19,811 bases of DNA from a gamma proteobacterium symbiont of Lucinoma myriamae (GTDB taxonomy: Bacteria; Pseudomonadota; Gammaproteobacteria; GRL18). The DNA lies in assembly GCA_025655635.1 (NCBI GenBank), contig JAHXIM010000185.1:1-19811 (forward strand), given 5' to 3'. A program made the position numbers and the translations under genes. Of the stretch, positions 7,447 through 15,640 are shown piece by piece (the first letter of the stretch is position 1; the number at the start of each line of letters is the position of its first letter). The notes beneath the pieces are model-generated. The model saw only the letters and a program-made list of their open reading frames with translations. It was not told where the DNA came from and made no database searches.

Positions 7447-7757
7447 AAGAAGAAGCCGTTCCCGTTACAGTAAAAATTCTGGAAAAAGACTATTGCATTG
7501 CCTGTGCGCCTAATCACAAGGAAAGCCTTGAAGATTCTGCCAGCTTATTAAATGACAAGATGCTTGAAATTCGCAATTCAGGTAAAGTCATCGGTAGTGA
7601 TCGTATTGCCGTCATGGCGGCACTTAATCTGGCTCATGACTTATTACAGCAACAACAGCATACTGCTAATGATTACCAGCTTTCCCAGCATCTTCGGCAA
7701 CTAAGAGAAAAGATTGATGGTGTCGTCAATGAAAGCAAACAAATGGAAATTTCATAA
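7443..7757 (+). CDS. zapA: Cell division protein ZapA
   Basis: ZapA binds FtsZ filaments at midcell and promotes their bundling. The 104-residue product has the family layout: a small N-terminal alpha/beta head (VPVTVKILEKDYCIACAPNH) followed by helix LEDSASLLNDKM, the conserved stretch SDRIAVMAALNLAHDLL at about 56-72, and a long C-terminal coiled-coil helix used for dimer and tetramer formation. It overlaps the upstream coiled-coil gene by four bases and is followed directly by the 6S RNA gene, the same order as in Escherichia coli. A run of Gln residues (LLQQQQ) marks the transition to the coiled coil and is not unusual. Confidence 0.92.
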   Translation: MKEEAVPVTVKILEKDYCIACAPNHKESLEDSASLLNDKMLEIRNSGKVIGSDRIAVMAALNLAHDLLQQQQHTANDYQLSQHLRQLREKIDGVVNESKQMEIS

Positions 7758-7773
7758 ACTTTAGCTTTTATTT

Positions 7774-7802
7774 TTTACCCTAACCAGCAAAAATGTTATA
7801 CT
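7774..7802 (+). promoter_or_regulatory. Promoter of 6S RNA
   Basis: TTTACC (7774-7779), a 17-base spacer and TATACT (7797-7802) form a sigma-70-type promoter. The predicted start at about 7809-7811 coincides with the 5' end of the 6S closing stem. Confidence 0.6.
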
Positions 7803-7808
7803 TAATGT

Positions 7809-8027
7809 GCGTGGAAGTTCTACCTAAGCAAGTTAGCATACTGGGTACTTCTTGAGCCGTAATCTTTTACCCTGGAGATGCGCGCCTGGTCATGTGTGCA
7901 TGCCTGTCCTTTACTTTCTTTCTAAGAGAGTTAAAGAGTGCAGAAAGCCTAATTGATCAGTCATATCTCCACTTGAACCGATAGGTTCAAGAGCGAAAGT
8001 GAGCGACGGTTTAGATTGTTCTTCCAC
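7809..8027 (+). ncRNA. ssrS: 6S RNA
   Basis: 6S RNA mimics an open promoter and binds sigma-70 RNA polymerase in stationary phase. The identification rests on position (between zapA and fau, the conserved location) and structure. GTGGAAG at 7811-7817 pairs with CTTCCAC at 8021-8027 as the closing stem. The characteristic apical-side hairpin CTTGAACC-GATA-GGTTCAAG is at 7972-7991, close to the equivalent hairpin in E. coli 6S RNA. The region between is non-coding and can fold into a long irregular stem with a central bubble. At about 217 nt it is somewhat longer than E. coli 6S. It is probably co-transcribed with fau downstream. Exact ends are inferred. Confidence 0.88.
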
Positions 8028-8070
8028 CTTGATTCATTCTAGTTCATGTCAATAAGCAGCTGCCTTTATT

Positions 8071-8715
8071 ATGACACCGTCTAAGACAGACATTAAAAAT
8101 CAACAATCCTACACACTACGCCAAAGTTTGCGTATTAAGCGCCGTCATCTTACCAAGATGAAGCAGCATCAACATGCACAAAAAATTACACAACGAATTA
8201 TCCACTCTACACTTTATAAGCGCTCCAGACACATTGCTCTATATTTATCCGCAGACGGCGAAGTTGATCTATCTTTTTTAATCAATAAGTTACATAGCAG
8301 TTCCGACAGCGGCCATGCTAAGAAATGCTATTTGCCTGTTATTATCTCCAGGCAACATGGCATTATACATTTTGCTCCCTATGAAGCGCACACTCGCCTG
8401 AAAAAAAACTGTTTTGGAATTCTTGAACCGGTATATCAGAAAAAACAATTAAAAACTGCGTTGCAAATGGATTTAGTTCTGGCACCATTGGTTGCTTTTG
8501 ATGAGCAGGGAAACCGGATGGGTATGGGAGGCGGTTTTTATGATCGGGCGCTGCAGCATTTAAAATCGAATTCTATAACACCTCGCTCCTTAAAGCCACG
8601 CTTTGTCGGCGTCGCTCATGAGTTACAACGAGTAAAGGAACTGAAATCTCACACTTGGGATATTGCGTTAAATGCTATAGTCACTGAAAGAAGATTAAGT
8701 TATTTTCATCAATAA
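8071..8715 (+). CDS. fau: 5-formyltetrahydrofolate cyclo-ligase
   Basis: This enzyme converts 5-formyltetrahydrofolate to 5,10-methenyltetrahydrofolate using ATP. In the 214-residue product, an N-terminal basic segment (SLRIKRRHLT, about 19-28) corresponds to the ATP-phosphate-binding region. HIALYLSADGEVD is at about 54-66. The strongest signature is DLVLAPLVAFDEQGNRMGMG followed by GGFYDR at 134-159, containing the family's GMGGGFYDR loop. FVGVAHELQ follows near 178-186. The gene lies 43 bases after 6S RNA, as E. coli ygfA does, and probably shares its transcript. The ribosome-binding site is weak (AGCAG). Confidence 0.92.
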   Translation: MTPSKTDIKNQQSYTLRQSLRIKRRHLTKMKQHQHAQKITQRIIHSTLYKRSRHIALYLSADGEVDLSFLINKLHSSSDSGHAKKCYLPVIISRQHGIIHFAPYEAHTRLKKNCFGILEPVYQKKQLKTALQMDLVLAPLVAFDEQGNRMGMGGGFYDRALQHLKSNSITPRSLKPRFVGVAHELQRVKELKSHTWDIALNAIVTERRLSYFHQ

Positions 8716-8760
8716 ACGAGGAAATTGAATATTCTCTTTATGGCCCATGCAAATAAGTTA

Positions 8761-8949
8761 TTACAAACCAAAAGAAGTAAAACCGCTGATCAGTACACCG
8801 AACAAAACAAAGTAGGTTAAAATAACCAGAGGATCTTGCCTAAAACCACTTTTTTTATTAATTAATGCTTTACGAGCTAAACGCTTATCAGGACCAAAAC
8901 AGTTTTTCAAACTACTACTTTTTGGACCGTATGAATTGTTATAATTCAC
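8761..8949 (-). CDS. Small C-terminally anchored membrane protein, unknown function
   Basis: This 62-residue protein has a polar, basic first half (RLARKALINKKSGFRQD) and one hydrophobic C-terminal segment at about 41-59 (LVILTYFVLFGVLISGF). I do not recognise the family. The start is GTG at 8949, preceded at five bases by AAGGGGG, one of the strongest Shine-Dalgarno sequences in the window, which makes a real gene likely despite the small size. It lies downstream of ilvA on the same strand, separated by 175 bases, and converges with fau. The five-G ribosome-binding site is a conceivable target for the C-rich candidate RNA at 19572-19683, but this is only an idea. Confidence 0.6.
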   Translation of the reverse strand: MNYNNSYGPKSSSLKNCFGPDKRLARKALINKKSGFRQDPLVILTYFVLFGVLISGFTSFGL

Positions 8950-9054
8950 TCAACCCCCTTAAAAAGAAATCATTTTATTTTTTTATTATTAGATAGAGTT
9001 GTTTTTTGCTAATTTCTTTATAACCTGCATAGAGGATATAAATAGTTCAAGAAC

Positions 9055-9071
9055 ACCTACTATTTGTAGGT
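9055..9071 (-). terminator. Hairpin downstream of ilvA
   Basis: ACCTAC and GTAGGT (9055-9060/9066-9071) form a short six-bp stem with a five-base loop, 53 bases after the ilvA stop. On the minus strand it is followed by GTTCTTG, not a clean T-run, so termination here would be weak. Confidence 0.3.
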
Positions 9072-9123
9072 ATAGTGCCTATATTTATATAGTTTTGCAA
9101 GGATTTTTCTACTTTTATCAGAC

Positions 9124-10638
9124 TTAGCCCAAAAATTCTTTATATGCAGAATTTTGAGTTTCGTCCCAATAGTTATAACCCAGGTCATCAAGGTATTGAT
9201 GAAAAGCACTTAAGTCGCTATCCGGCACTTGAATACCAGCAAGCACACGGCCAAATGCAGCACCATGATTACGATAATGAAACAAACTAATATTCCAGTT
9301 TTGTCCCATGCCACTCAAGAAACGCAGCAATGCACCAGGACGTTCAGGAAATTCAAAACGATACAGATGTTCGTTATGAATCTGGGGGGCATGTCCCCCG
9401 ACCATATGCCGTAAATGTAATTTGGCAATTTCATTATCACTAAGATCAATGACGGGATAGCCTTTGTTAATCAGTGCATCAAACAGCACTTCTTTTTCTT
9501 CTTCAGCATTTGATGTTTTAACACCAACAAAAATATGGGCCTGAGCATCATGAGAATAACGATAATTAAATTCTGTTATACCCCGGGTACCGACAATTTT
9601 ACAAAACTTAAGAAAACTGCCGGGACATTCATCAATTGTTGCTGAAAAAAGTAATTCTCGATTTTCGCCTAATTCAGCACGCTCAGCCACATGACGTAAA
9701 CGATCAAAATTAATATTAGCACCGCTATTAATCGCCACGAATGTTTTATTTTTAATTTCGTGTTCTTTAATGTATTTTTTCAGACCTGCCACAGCAAGTG
9801 CACCTGCTGGTTCAGTTACCGTACGCGTATCATCAAAAATATCTTTTATAGCGGCACAGATTTCATCCGCACTAACAAGAATGACATCATCCACACACTT
9901 CTGAGCCACCTTAAAGGTTTCTTCACCAACCTGTTTGACCGCAACGCCATCAGCAAAAATACCCACCTGATCTAAGATAATGCGTTGTTTAGCAATTAAG
10001 GCATCATGCATAGAAGCAGCATCATCGGGCTCAACACCAATAATTTTAATTTGTGGATAAAGATATTTCACATAAGCTGCAACACCGGCAATCAAACCAC
10101 CGCCGCCCACTGGAACAAAAATAGCTTCAGGTTCCACATCACATTGCTGCATGATCTCCATGGCAATAGTACCTTGTCCGGCTATCACATCAGGATCATC
10201 GTAGGGATGAATAAACGTCAGTCTCTTTTCTTTTTCAAGTTTCCTGGCATGTTGATAAGCTTCATCATAACTATTACCAAATAATATGACTTTGCCGCCT
10301 AAGCGTTTCACCGCTGTTACTTTAATATCAGGCGTAGTTTTAGGCATCACAATAACAGCCTCTACACCAATTTTATTAGCAGACAGGGCAACACCCTGAG
10401 CATGGTTACCTGCTGATGCGGCAATAACACCCTGATCTTTCTCCGCCTGAGTTAACTGCACCATTTTGTTATAGGCACCACGCAGTTTAAAGGAAAAAAC
10501 CGGTTGCAGATCTTCTCTTTTTAGCAGGATATTATTGTCTGTACGCAGTGATAAATTAACCGCTGAATCCAACGGTACTTTATCAACAATTTCATAAACC
10601 CGGGCTTTAAGTATCTTTTTTACATAACTTTCTAACAT
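9124..10638 (-). CDS. ilvA: Biosynthetic threonine ammonia-lyase (threonine dehydratase)
   Basis: IlvA deaminates threonine to 2-oxobutyrate, the first step specific to isoleucine synthesis. The 504 residues match the biosynthetic type. The PLP-binding lysine is Lys51 in FSFKLRGAYNKM. SAGNHAQGVA (75-84) binds the substrate. The phosphate-binding glycine loop is VGGGGLIAG (177-185), and NSGANINFDRLRHV (304-317) closes the catalytic domain. Two ACT-like regulatory modules follow, at about 327-397 and 424-494 (FEFPERPGALLRFL), which in this family mediate inhibition by isoleucine and activation by valine. The catabolic enzyme lacks this C-terminal half. The ribosome-binding site before the ATG is poor. 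In E. coli the corresponding place between fau and rpiA holds serA; here it is ilvA. Confidence 0.96.
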   Translation of the reverse strand: MLESYVKKILKARVYEIVDKVPLDSAVNLSLRTDNNILLKREDLQPVFSFKLRGAYNKMVQLTQAEKDQGVIAASAGNHAQGVALSANKIGVEAVIVMPKTTPDIKVTAVKRLGGKVILFGNSYDEAYQHARKLEKEKRLTFIHPYDDPDVIAGQGTIAMEIMQQCDVEPEAIFVPVGGGGLIAGVAAYVKYLYPQIKIIGVEPDDAASMHDALIAKQRIILDQVGIFADGVAVKQVGEETFKVAQKCVDDVILVSADEICAAIKDIFDDTRTVTEPAGALAVAGLKKYIKEHEIKNKTFVAINSGANINFDRLRHVAERAELGENRELLFSATIDECPGSFLKFCKIVGTRGITEFNYRYSHDAQAHIFVGVKTSNAEEEKEVLFDALINKGYPVIDLSDNEIAKLHLRHMVGGHAPQIHNEHLYRFEFPERPGALLRFLSGMGQNWNISLFHYRNHGAAFGRVLAGIQVPDSDLSAFHQYLDDLGYNYWDETQNSAYKEFLG

Positions 10639-10690
10639 AGTCGCTAAGTTACCAATATTTTGAGAACATGTCTATTCCAGATCAACCTAG

Positions 10691-10826
10691 ATCAAAGGGG
10701 TCAGAGTAACTTGATATTCTAATATGAGTTAAAAATACAAGTATGGTGACCATTAATCAATCACTCTGACCCTATTGATACAAGCATGGAGTTTACAAAT
10801 TGAATTACTCTGCCCTATTGATACAA
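10691..10826. repeat. Non-autonomous REP-transposase-type repeat cluster
   Basis: GGGGTCAGAGTAA (10697-10709) faces AATCACTCTGACCCTATTGA (10759-10778, then TACA), making an inverted pair about 90 bases long. A second right-hand copy, ATTACTCTGCCCTATTGATA (10804-10823), follows as a direct repeat. The same sequences bound the REP-type transposase at 15641-16508. These copies encode no protein and were presumably moved by that or a related transposase. They lie between ilvA and rpiA, which are divergent, so they sit among both genes' upstream signals. Confidence 0.8.
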
Positions 10827-10949
10827 AACATTATTAAAAGCCAAAAAAAACACCTCTGGTGCTTTAACTAAAAATCAAGGATAATGTGTCAAAAATCAGA
10901 TTATAAATATCAGTCGCTTTATATTGGATAGTGGCACTTGGAGAAATAA

Positions 10950-11606
10950 ATGAATCAAGATGAAATGAAACATGCAGTGGCACAAGTCGCTATTGAACAT
11001 GTAGTACCCGATACAATTATCGGTGTCGGTACAGGATCTACAGCAAATTTCTTTATTGATGAACTGGCAAAAATAAAATATAAAATTAATGGTGCAGTGG
11101 CAAGCTCCGAAGCAACAGCAGAGCGTTTACGTGGCCATGGGATCGAAGTTTTTGATTTGAATTCAGTTAGTGAAATGTCTGTCTATATTGATGGTGCTGA
11201 TGAAACCAATAAGGCTTTACACCTGATTAAAGGTGGTGGTGGTGCATTAACACGTGAAAAAATCGTGGCTGCAGTAGCTGACAAATTTGTTTGTATTGTT
11301 GATGAAACAAAACTCGTGAGCTATATGGGTAAATTTCCTCTACCGGTTGAAGTCATTCCAATGGCTCGTAGTTATGTTGCCAGAGAGATTGTTAAGCTGG
11401 GCGGTGAACCCGTATTACGTGAAGGCTTCACTACTGATAATGGTAATGTCATTATTGATATACACGGCATGGAGATCATGGAGCCTGTGAAACTTGAAGA
11501 GCAACTCAATAATATTGTTGGTGTTGTCACTAATGGTTTATTTGCTATGCGTCCTGCTGATGTGCTTTTAGTCGGTACACCTGATGGGGTGAAGGAAGGC
11601 TTTTAG
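10950..11606 (+). CDS. rpiA: Ribose-5-phosphate isomerase A
   Basis: RpiA interconverts ribose 5-phosphate and ribulose 5-phosphate in the pentose phosphate pathway. At 218 residues it has the usual length, and the active-site residues fall at the same numbers as in E. coli: Thr28 in GVGTGST (phosphate loop), Asp81 and Asp84 in YIDGADE, Lys94 in LIKGGGGAL and the catalytic base Glu103 in TREK. FPLPVEVIPMA (129-139) is also typical. GGAG lies seven bases before the ATG, a good ribosome-binding site. It is divergent from ilvA, with the repeat cluster between them, and converges with the large oxidoreductase. Confidence 0.97.
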   Translation: MNQDEMKHAVAQVAIEHVVPDTIIGVGTGSTANFFIDELAKIKYKINGAVASSEATAERLRGHGIEVFDLNSVSEMSVYIDGADETNKALHLIKGGGGALTREKIVAAVADKFVCIVDETKLVSYMGKFPLPVEVIPMARSYVAREIVKLGGEPVLREGFTTDNGNVIIDIHGMEIMEPVKLEEQLNNIVGVVTNGLFAMRPADVLLVGTPDGVKEGF

Positions 11607-11610
11607 TTGA

Positions 11611-11638
11611 TAAGTTGATAAGCAAGATTATCAACTTA
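11611..11638 (+). terminator. Stem-loop after rpiA
   Basis: TAAGTTGATAA and TTATCAACTTA form a perfect 11-bp stem with loop GCAAGA, starting five bases after the rpiA stop. The stem is A/T-rich and no T-run follows, so it is weaker than a standard intrinsic terminator. It lies between convergent genes and could serve both. Confidence 0.45.
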
Positions 11639-11658
11639 ATAAGCTACTCACTTCCCTT

Positions 11659-14600
11659 CTACAATAAAACCCTTTCTATACCACCATTAGTAACATCATC
11701 AATAAACTGCTTTTGCCAGTTCTCACCGAGTATTTTTTGACACAATTCTACGACAATATATTCTGCCGTCATACCGGTTTCTTCACGATAGCGATTTAAG
11801 CCTTGTTGACAGGCCGGGCAGGTTGTTACCAGTTTGAGCTGCTCTGCTTTTAACTCATTGTCATTAGTCAGGCTACTAATATTTTTGCTTAATTCTTCTT
11901 CTTTACGATAGCGTAACTGAGTCGATATATCGGGTCTTGAGACCGCTAATGTACCTGACTCACCACAACAACGATCCGACAAAATTACATTGTCACCTAA
12001 AATAGTTTTAGCGACATTCAATGGTTGTTCAGTCTTAATCGGTGTATGGCAGGGATCATGATAAATATAACCAACAGCCTGATGATCAGCATCCAGACTA
12101 TAGCCCTTTTCGGCCAGATATTCATGAATATCCAATAAGCGACAATCAGGAAAAATTTTCTGAAATTGATAATGCAATAGTTGATCCATACAGGTGCCGC
12201 ATGATACCAGAACGGTTTTAATATCCATATAGTTCAGAGTATTGGCAATACGGTGAAACAACACCTGATTTTCCGCAGATATTGCCTGCCCTTTTTCTTC
12301 TTCACCACCCGCAGTTTGTGGATAGCCGCAACAAAGATAACTTGGGGGTAATACTGTCTGTACTCCGGCGTGATACAACATTGCTAACGTCGCCATACCA
12401 ACCTGACTAAATAAACGTTCTGAACCGCAGCCTGGAAAATAAAAAACCGAGTCTGCTTCATCATTAGCATTATTTTCTTTATTAATAAGTGCACTGGCAT
12501 TCCTTAAAATTGGAATGGTAGTACTGTCTTCAATACCCAGCAATTGTCGTGTCGTCTGACTGGGAATATCCGCAGGCATGGGTTTTTTAACAAAGTTAAC
12601 TACTTGTGCTTTAATTGGCATTTTGCCATGAGTCACATGAGGCTGTTTTCCTTTAGGGATTAAAGCAAAATGTTTGGCCAATTTATGTCCCAGACGCTGA
12701 CCTTTATACGACCACTCAATCATTACTTTACGCATCATTTTAATAGTAGACGGATCAGTCACATTAAGAAATGCCATAGCAACTTTGCTCATGAGGGAAA
12801 AACGTCTTTGCTTTCGATTACGCAAAATCGTACGCATTCGAATGGTCACATCACCAAAGTCAATATTCACTGGACAAGGATTTAAACATTTATGACAGAC
12901 CGTACAATGATCTGCTACATCATTCATCTCATCAAAATGACGCAGAGAAATACCCCTGCGGGTTTGTTCTTCATAGAGAAAAGCCTCCATGATCAGTCCT
13001 GTGCCCAAAATTTTATTACGTGGCGAATACAGCAGATTAGCTCTGGGAATATGGGTATTACACACGGGCTTACACTTACCACAGCGCAGACAATCTTTAA
13101 TGTCATTATTCAAAGAGCCTAATTCACTAGCCTCTAAAATCAATGCTTCTTGCTGCAGTAATTGTAGTGAGGGTGTATAGGCTTTTTCCAGGCCAGAGCC
13201 GGGCATGAGTTTACCCGGGTTAAAGTGGTTATCCGGATCAACTTTGTCTTTATAGGTTTTAAAGGCTGATAATATATCATCACCAAGAAATTGCAGTTTG
13301 GTAATACCAATACCATGCTCACCTGAAATAACACCGCCCAGAGACTCCGCAAGGGCCATGATTTTCGACACTACTTTTTCCGCTGTGTGCAGCATTTCAT
13401 AGTCATTAGAATGTACAGGTATATTGGTATGAACGTTACCATCACCTGCATGCATATGGGTCGCAACAAATAAACGTCCCGGACGTATATCAGCGTGAAT
13501 TTTATCCAGATGTTCATTAACATCTGAAAGATTAAGCCCGCTAAACAGTTCTTTTAAAGGTTTTTCTACCTCATCACGATAGGAAATTCTTAGCGTTCGT
13601 TTTTGTAACAACTCAAAAAAAGTAACATCACCATTGTTATCATCAATTAAAAGATGCTCTGTACTAATTACATTACTAAATTGTGCTGCCGGCGAATCCA
13701 GATGTTGAAGCATGGTATTCCAACGTACTTGAATTTCAGTTGTTAATTTTAAGGCCGCTGCTTTTTTATCTTCAACAATACGTTGAGCTTCTTCAGAGCC
13801 TTCAAATTCAGGGTTATTTGAAGTGATCTTAAGATCCGTGTGTAAATAATTATCAACCGCCTGAACAATTTTTAATTTATTTTTTATGGAATGGATAATA
13901 TTAATGCGTTCGATACCCAGCGTATAATCTGCCAGCTTATCCAATGGAATTACGACATCTTCATTCACTTTAAAGGCATTGGTATGTGAGGCAATCGCTG
14001 CTGTTCTTGCCCGGTCTAACCAGAAAAATTTTCTTGCTTCAGGGCTGACAGCAATAAATCCCTCAGCGTCACGGGCGTTCGCCAGCTGTACTATTTTTGA
14101 AGCCGTCTGAGCAACAGAATTTTCATCGTCAGAAGCAATATCGGCTAATAATACCATTTTAGGTAATTCAGATTTTGGTGATTTAGTAGAATAGCCAACA
14201 GCTTTAATATAGCGCTCATCCAGATGTTCCAGACCGACTAAGACAACATTTTTCTGAGTTTTCAGATAGTCAATTGTTTCAACAATCGCTGGAACAGAAT
14301 TACCCATATCAGAACCAAAAAACTCCATACAGACAGTACGAACATGTTTCGGCATTTTATGCAGAATAAAGACTGCGGAGGTCACAATACCGTCACAGCC
14401 TTCTTTTTGAACTGCCGGCAAGCCGCCTAAAAACTTATTGGTAACATCCTTACCCAGGCCCTGCTTGCGTAATTCCTTACCAGGAATTTCAAGAATTGTT
14501 TCACTATCGATATCCTTGCCATTGGAGGCAAATCGAGTCACTTTAAAACGAGCAACTTTTAGTTCATGAATTTTACCCAGATTATGTTCCAGACGTTCAA

Positions 14601-15573
14601 CAGTCATCCAGCGGGCATCGGGAGTGACCATTTTCCAGGACAGCAGATTGTCCAGTGTGGTGCCCCACATTACTGCCTTTTTACCGCCGGCATTCATGGC
14701 GATATTACCGCCAATACAGGAAGCATCCTGAGAAGTTGGATCAACAGCAAATACCAGTCCCTGCTCATCAGCCAGATCAGAAACCCGTCGTGTCACAACG
14801 CCTGCTCCGGTTGCTGCAGTCGCTACGCTCATTTCACAAGCATCTGCCTGTTCATTTGTTCGACAAACGATAGATTGCTGAACAACGTTACCCAGAGAAT
14901 CTAATTTTTCAGTATTAATGACCACAGAATTAGCAGTCAGAGGTACTGCACCACCGGTATAGCCCGTACCGCCACCACGTGGGATAATCGCCAGACCTAA
15001 GTCAATACAGCCTTGTACCAGTGTCTGCACTTCTTCTTCTGTATCAGGCGTGAGCACTACAAAAGGAAATTCAACACGCCAGTCACTGGCATCAGTCACA
15101 TGACTCACCCGTGACAAACCATCAAAACAAATATTATCTTTACGCGTGACCTTAATCAGTTTTTTATAAATTTTACGGCGTTTGATTTCGCTCTCTATTA
15201 ACCAGACTTTAAACTCATTGACTGCTTTTTCTGCACGGGATAACAGTTCCAATACTGATTCATTGCCATCAGCACGTAAACGGATCTGTGTTAAGCGGTG
15301 ATTTAATGCCTCTAACAAGGCATCCCGGCGTTTAGGGTTCTCAATTAAATCATCCTCAATAAAAGGATTTCTCGATACCACCCAAATATCACCTAATACC
15401 TCAAACAGCATTCTGGCAGAACGCCCTGTGACACGTTTAGAACGCAAAGTATTCAACACATCCCAGGCTCTTTCACCCAGAAAACGGATAATAATTTCAC
15501 GATCAGAAAAAGACGTATAATTATACGGAATTTCACGAATATTAGTTAAAATTTTGTTTGATAAGTCAGTCAT
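11659..15573 (-). CDS. Large FAD-linked oxidase / 4Fe-4S / CCG-domain fusion oxidoreductase (DUF3683 type)
   Basis: This is a 1304-residue fusion. The numbers below count three residues more because the frame opens at a TTG three codons upstream; the ATG at 15573 is preferred, though neither has a clear ribosome-binding site. An N-terminal region of about 160 residues (DUF3683-like) precedes a GlcD-type FAD-binding domain with PRGGGTGYTGGAVP (201-214) and CIGGNIAMNAGG (289-300). The FAD-oxidase C-terminal domain has HAGDGNVH (711-718) and GEHGIG (754-759). Two 4Fe-4S motifs follow (Cys831/834/837/841 and Cys893/896/899/903), then two GlpC/HdrD-like CCG domains (PGCG...YLCCG near 1050-1086 and DPCH...DRCCG near 1177-1207). 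Relatives such as YdiJ oxidise D-2-hydroxy acids and pass electrons through Fe-S clusters to the respiratory chain. D-lactate or D-2-hydroxyglutarate is a plausible substrate here, but the sequence does not decide it. It stands alone, convergent with rpiA. Confidence 0.9.
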   Translation of the reverse strand: MTDLSNKILTNIREIPYNYTSFSDREIIIRFLGERAWDVLNTLRSKRVTGRSARMLFEVLGDIWVVSRNPFIEDDLIENPKRRDALLEALNHRLTQIRLRADGNESVLELLSRAEKAVNEFKVWLIESEIKRRKIYKKLIKVTRKDNICFDGLSRVSHVTDASDWRVEFPFVVLTPDTEEEVQTLVQGCIDLGLAIIPRGGGTGYTGGAVPLTANSVVINTEKLDSLGNVVQQSIVCRTNEQADACEMSVATAATGAGVVTRRVSDLADEQGLVFAVDPTSQDASCIGGNIAMNAGGKKAVMWGTTLDNLLSWKMVTPDARWMTVERLEHNLGKIHELKVARFKVTRFASNGKDIDSETILEIPGKELRKQGLGKDVTNKFLGGLPAVQKEGCDGIVTSAVFILHKMPKHVRTVCMEFFGSDMGNSVPAIVETIDYLKTQKNVVLVGLEHLDERYIKAVGYSTKSPKSELPKMVLLADIASDDENSVAQTASKIVQLANARDAEGFIAVSPEARKFFWLDRARTAAIASHTNAFKVNEDVVIPLDKLADYTLGIERINIIHSIKNKLKIVQAVDNYLHTDLKITSNNPEFEGSEEAQRIVEDKKAAALKLTTEIQVRWNTMLQHLDSPAAQFSNVISTEHLLIDDNNGDVTFFELLQKRTLRISYRDEVEKPLKELFSGLNLSDVNEHLDKIHADIRPGRLFVATHMHAGDGNVHTNIPVHSNDYEMLHTAEKVVSKIMALAESLGGVISGEHGIGITKLQFLGDDILSAFKTYKDKVDPDNHFNPGKLMPGSGLEKAYTPSLQLLQQEALILEASELGSLNNDIKDCLRCGKCKPVCNTHIPRANLLYSPRNKILGTGLIMEAFLYEEQTRRGISLRHFDEMNDVADHCTVCHKCLNPCPVNIDFGDVTIRMRTILRNRKQRRFSLMSKVAMAFLNVTDPSTIKMMRKVMIEWSYKGQRLGHKLAKHFALIPKGKQPHVTHGKMPIKAQVVNFVKKPMPADIPSQTTRQLLGIEDSTTIPILRNASALINKENNANDEADSVFYFPGCGSERLFSQVGMATLAMLYHAGVQTVLPPSYLCCGYPQTAGGEEEKGQAISAENQVLFHRIANTLNYMDIKTVLVSCGTCMDQLLHYQFQKIFPDCRLLDIHEYLAEKGYSLDADHQAVGYIYHDPCHTPIKTEQPLNVAKTILGDNVILSDRCCGESGTLAVSRPDISTQLRYRKEEELSKNISSLTNDNELKAEQLKLVTTCPACQQGLNRYREETGMTAEYIVVELCQKILGENWQKQFIDDVTNGGIERVLL

Positions 15574-15640
15574 GAGGCACAAATAAGCTAATAAAAAAGG
15601 ATACTTATTATAGCAAGGAAAGCAGATAAATAATTTTTAA

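Noticed and set aside
15574..15582. TTG start of the large oxidoreductase three codons upstream
   Set aside because: An ATG is available three codons later and no ribosome-binding site favours the TTG.
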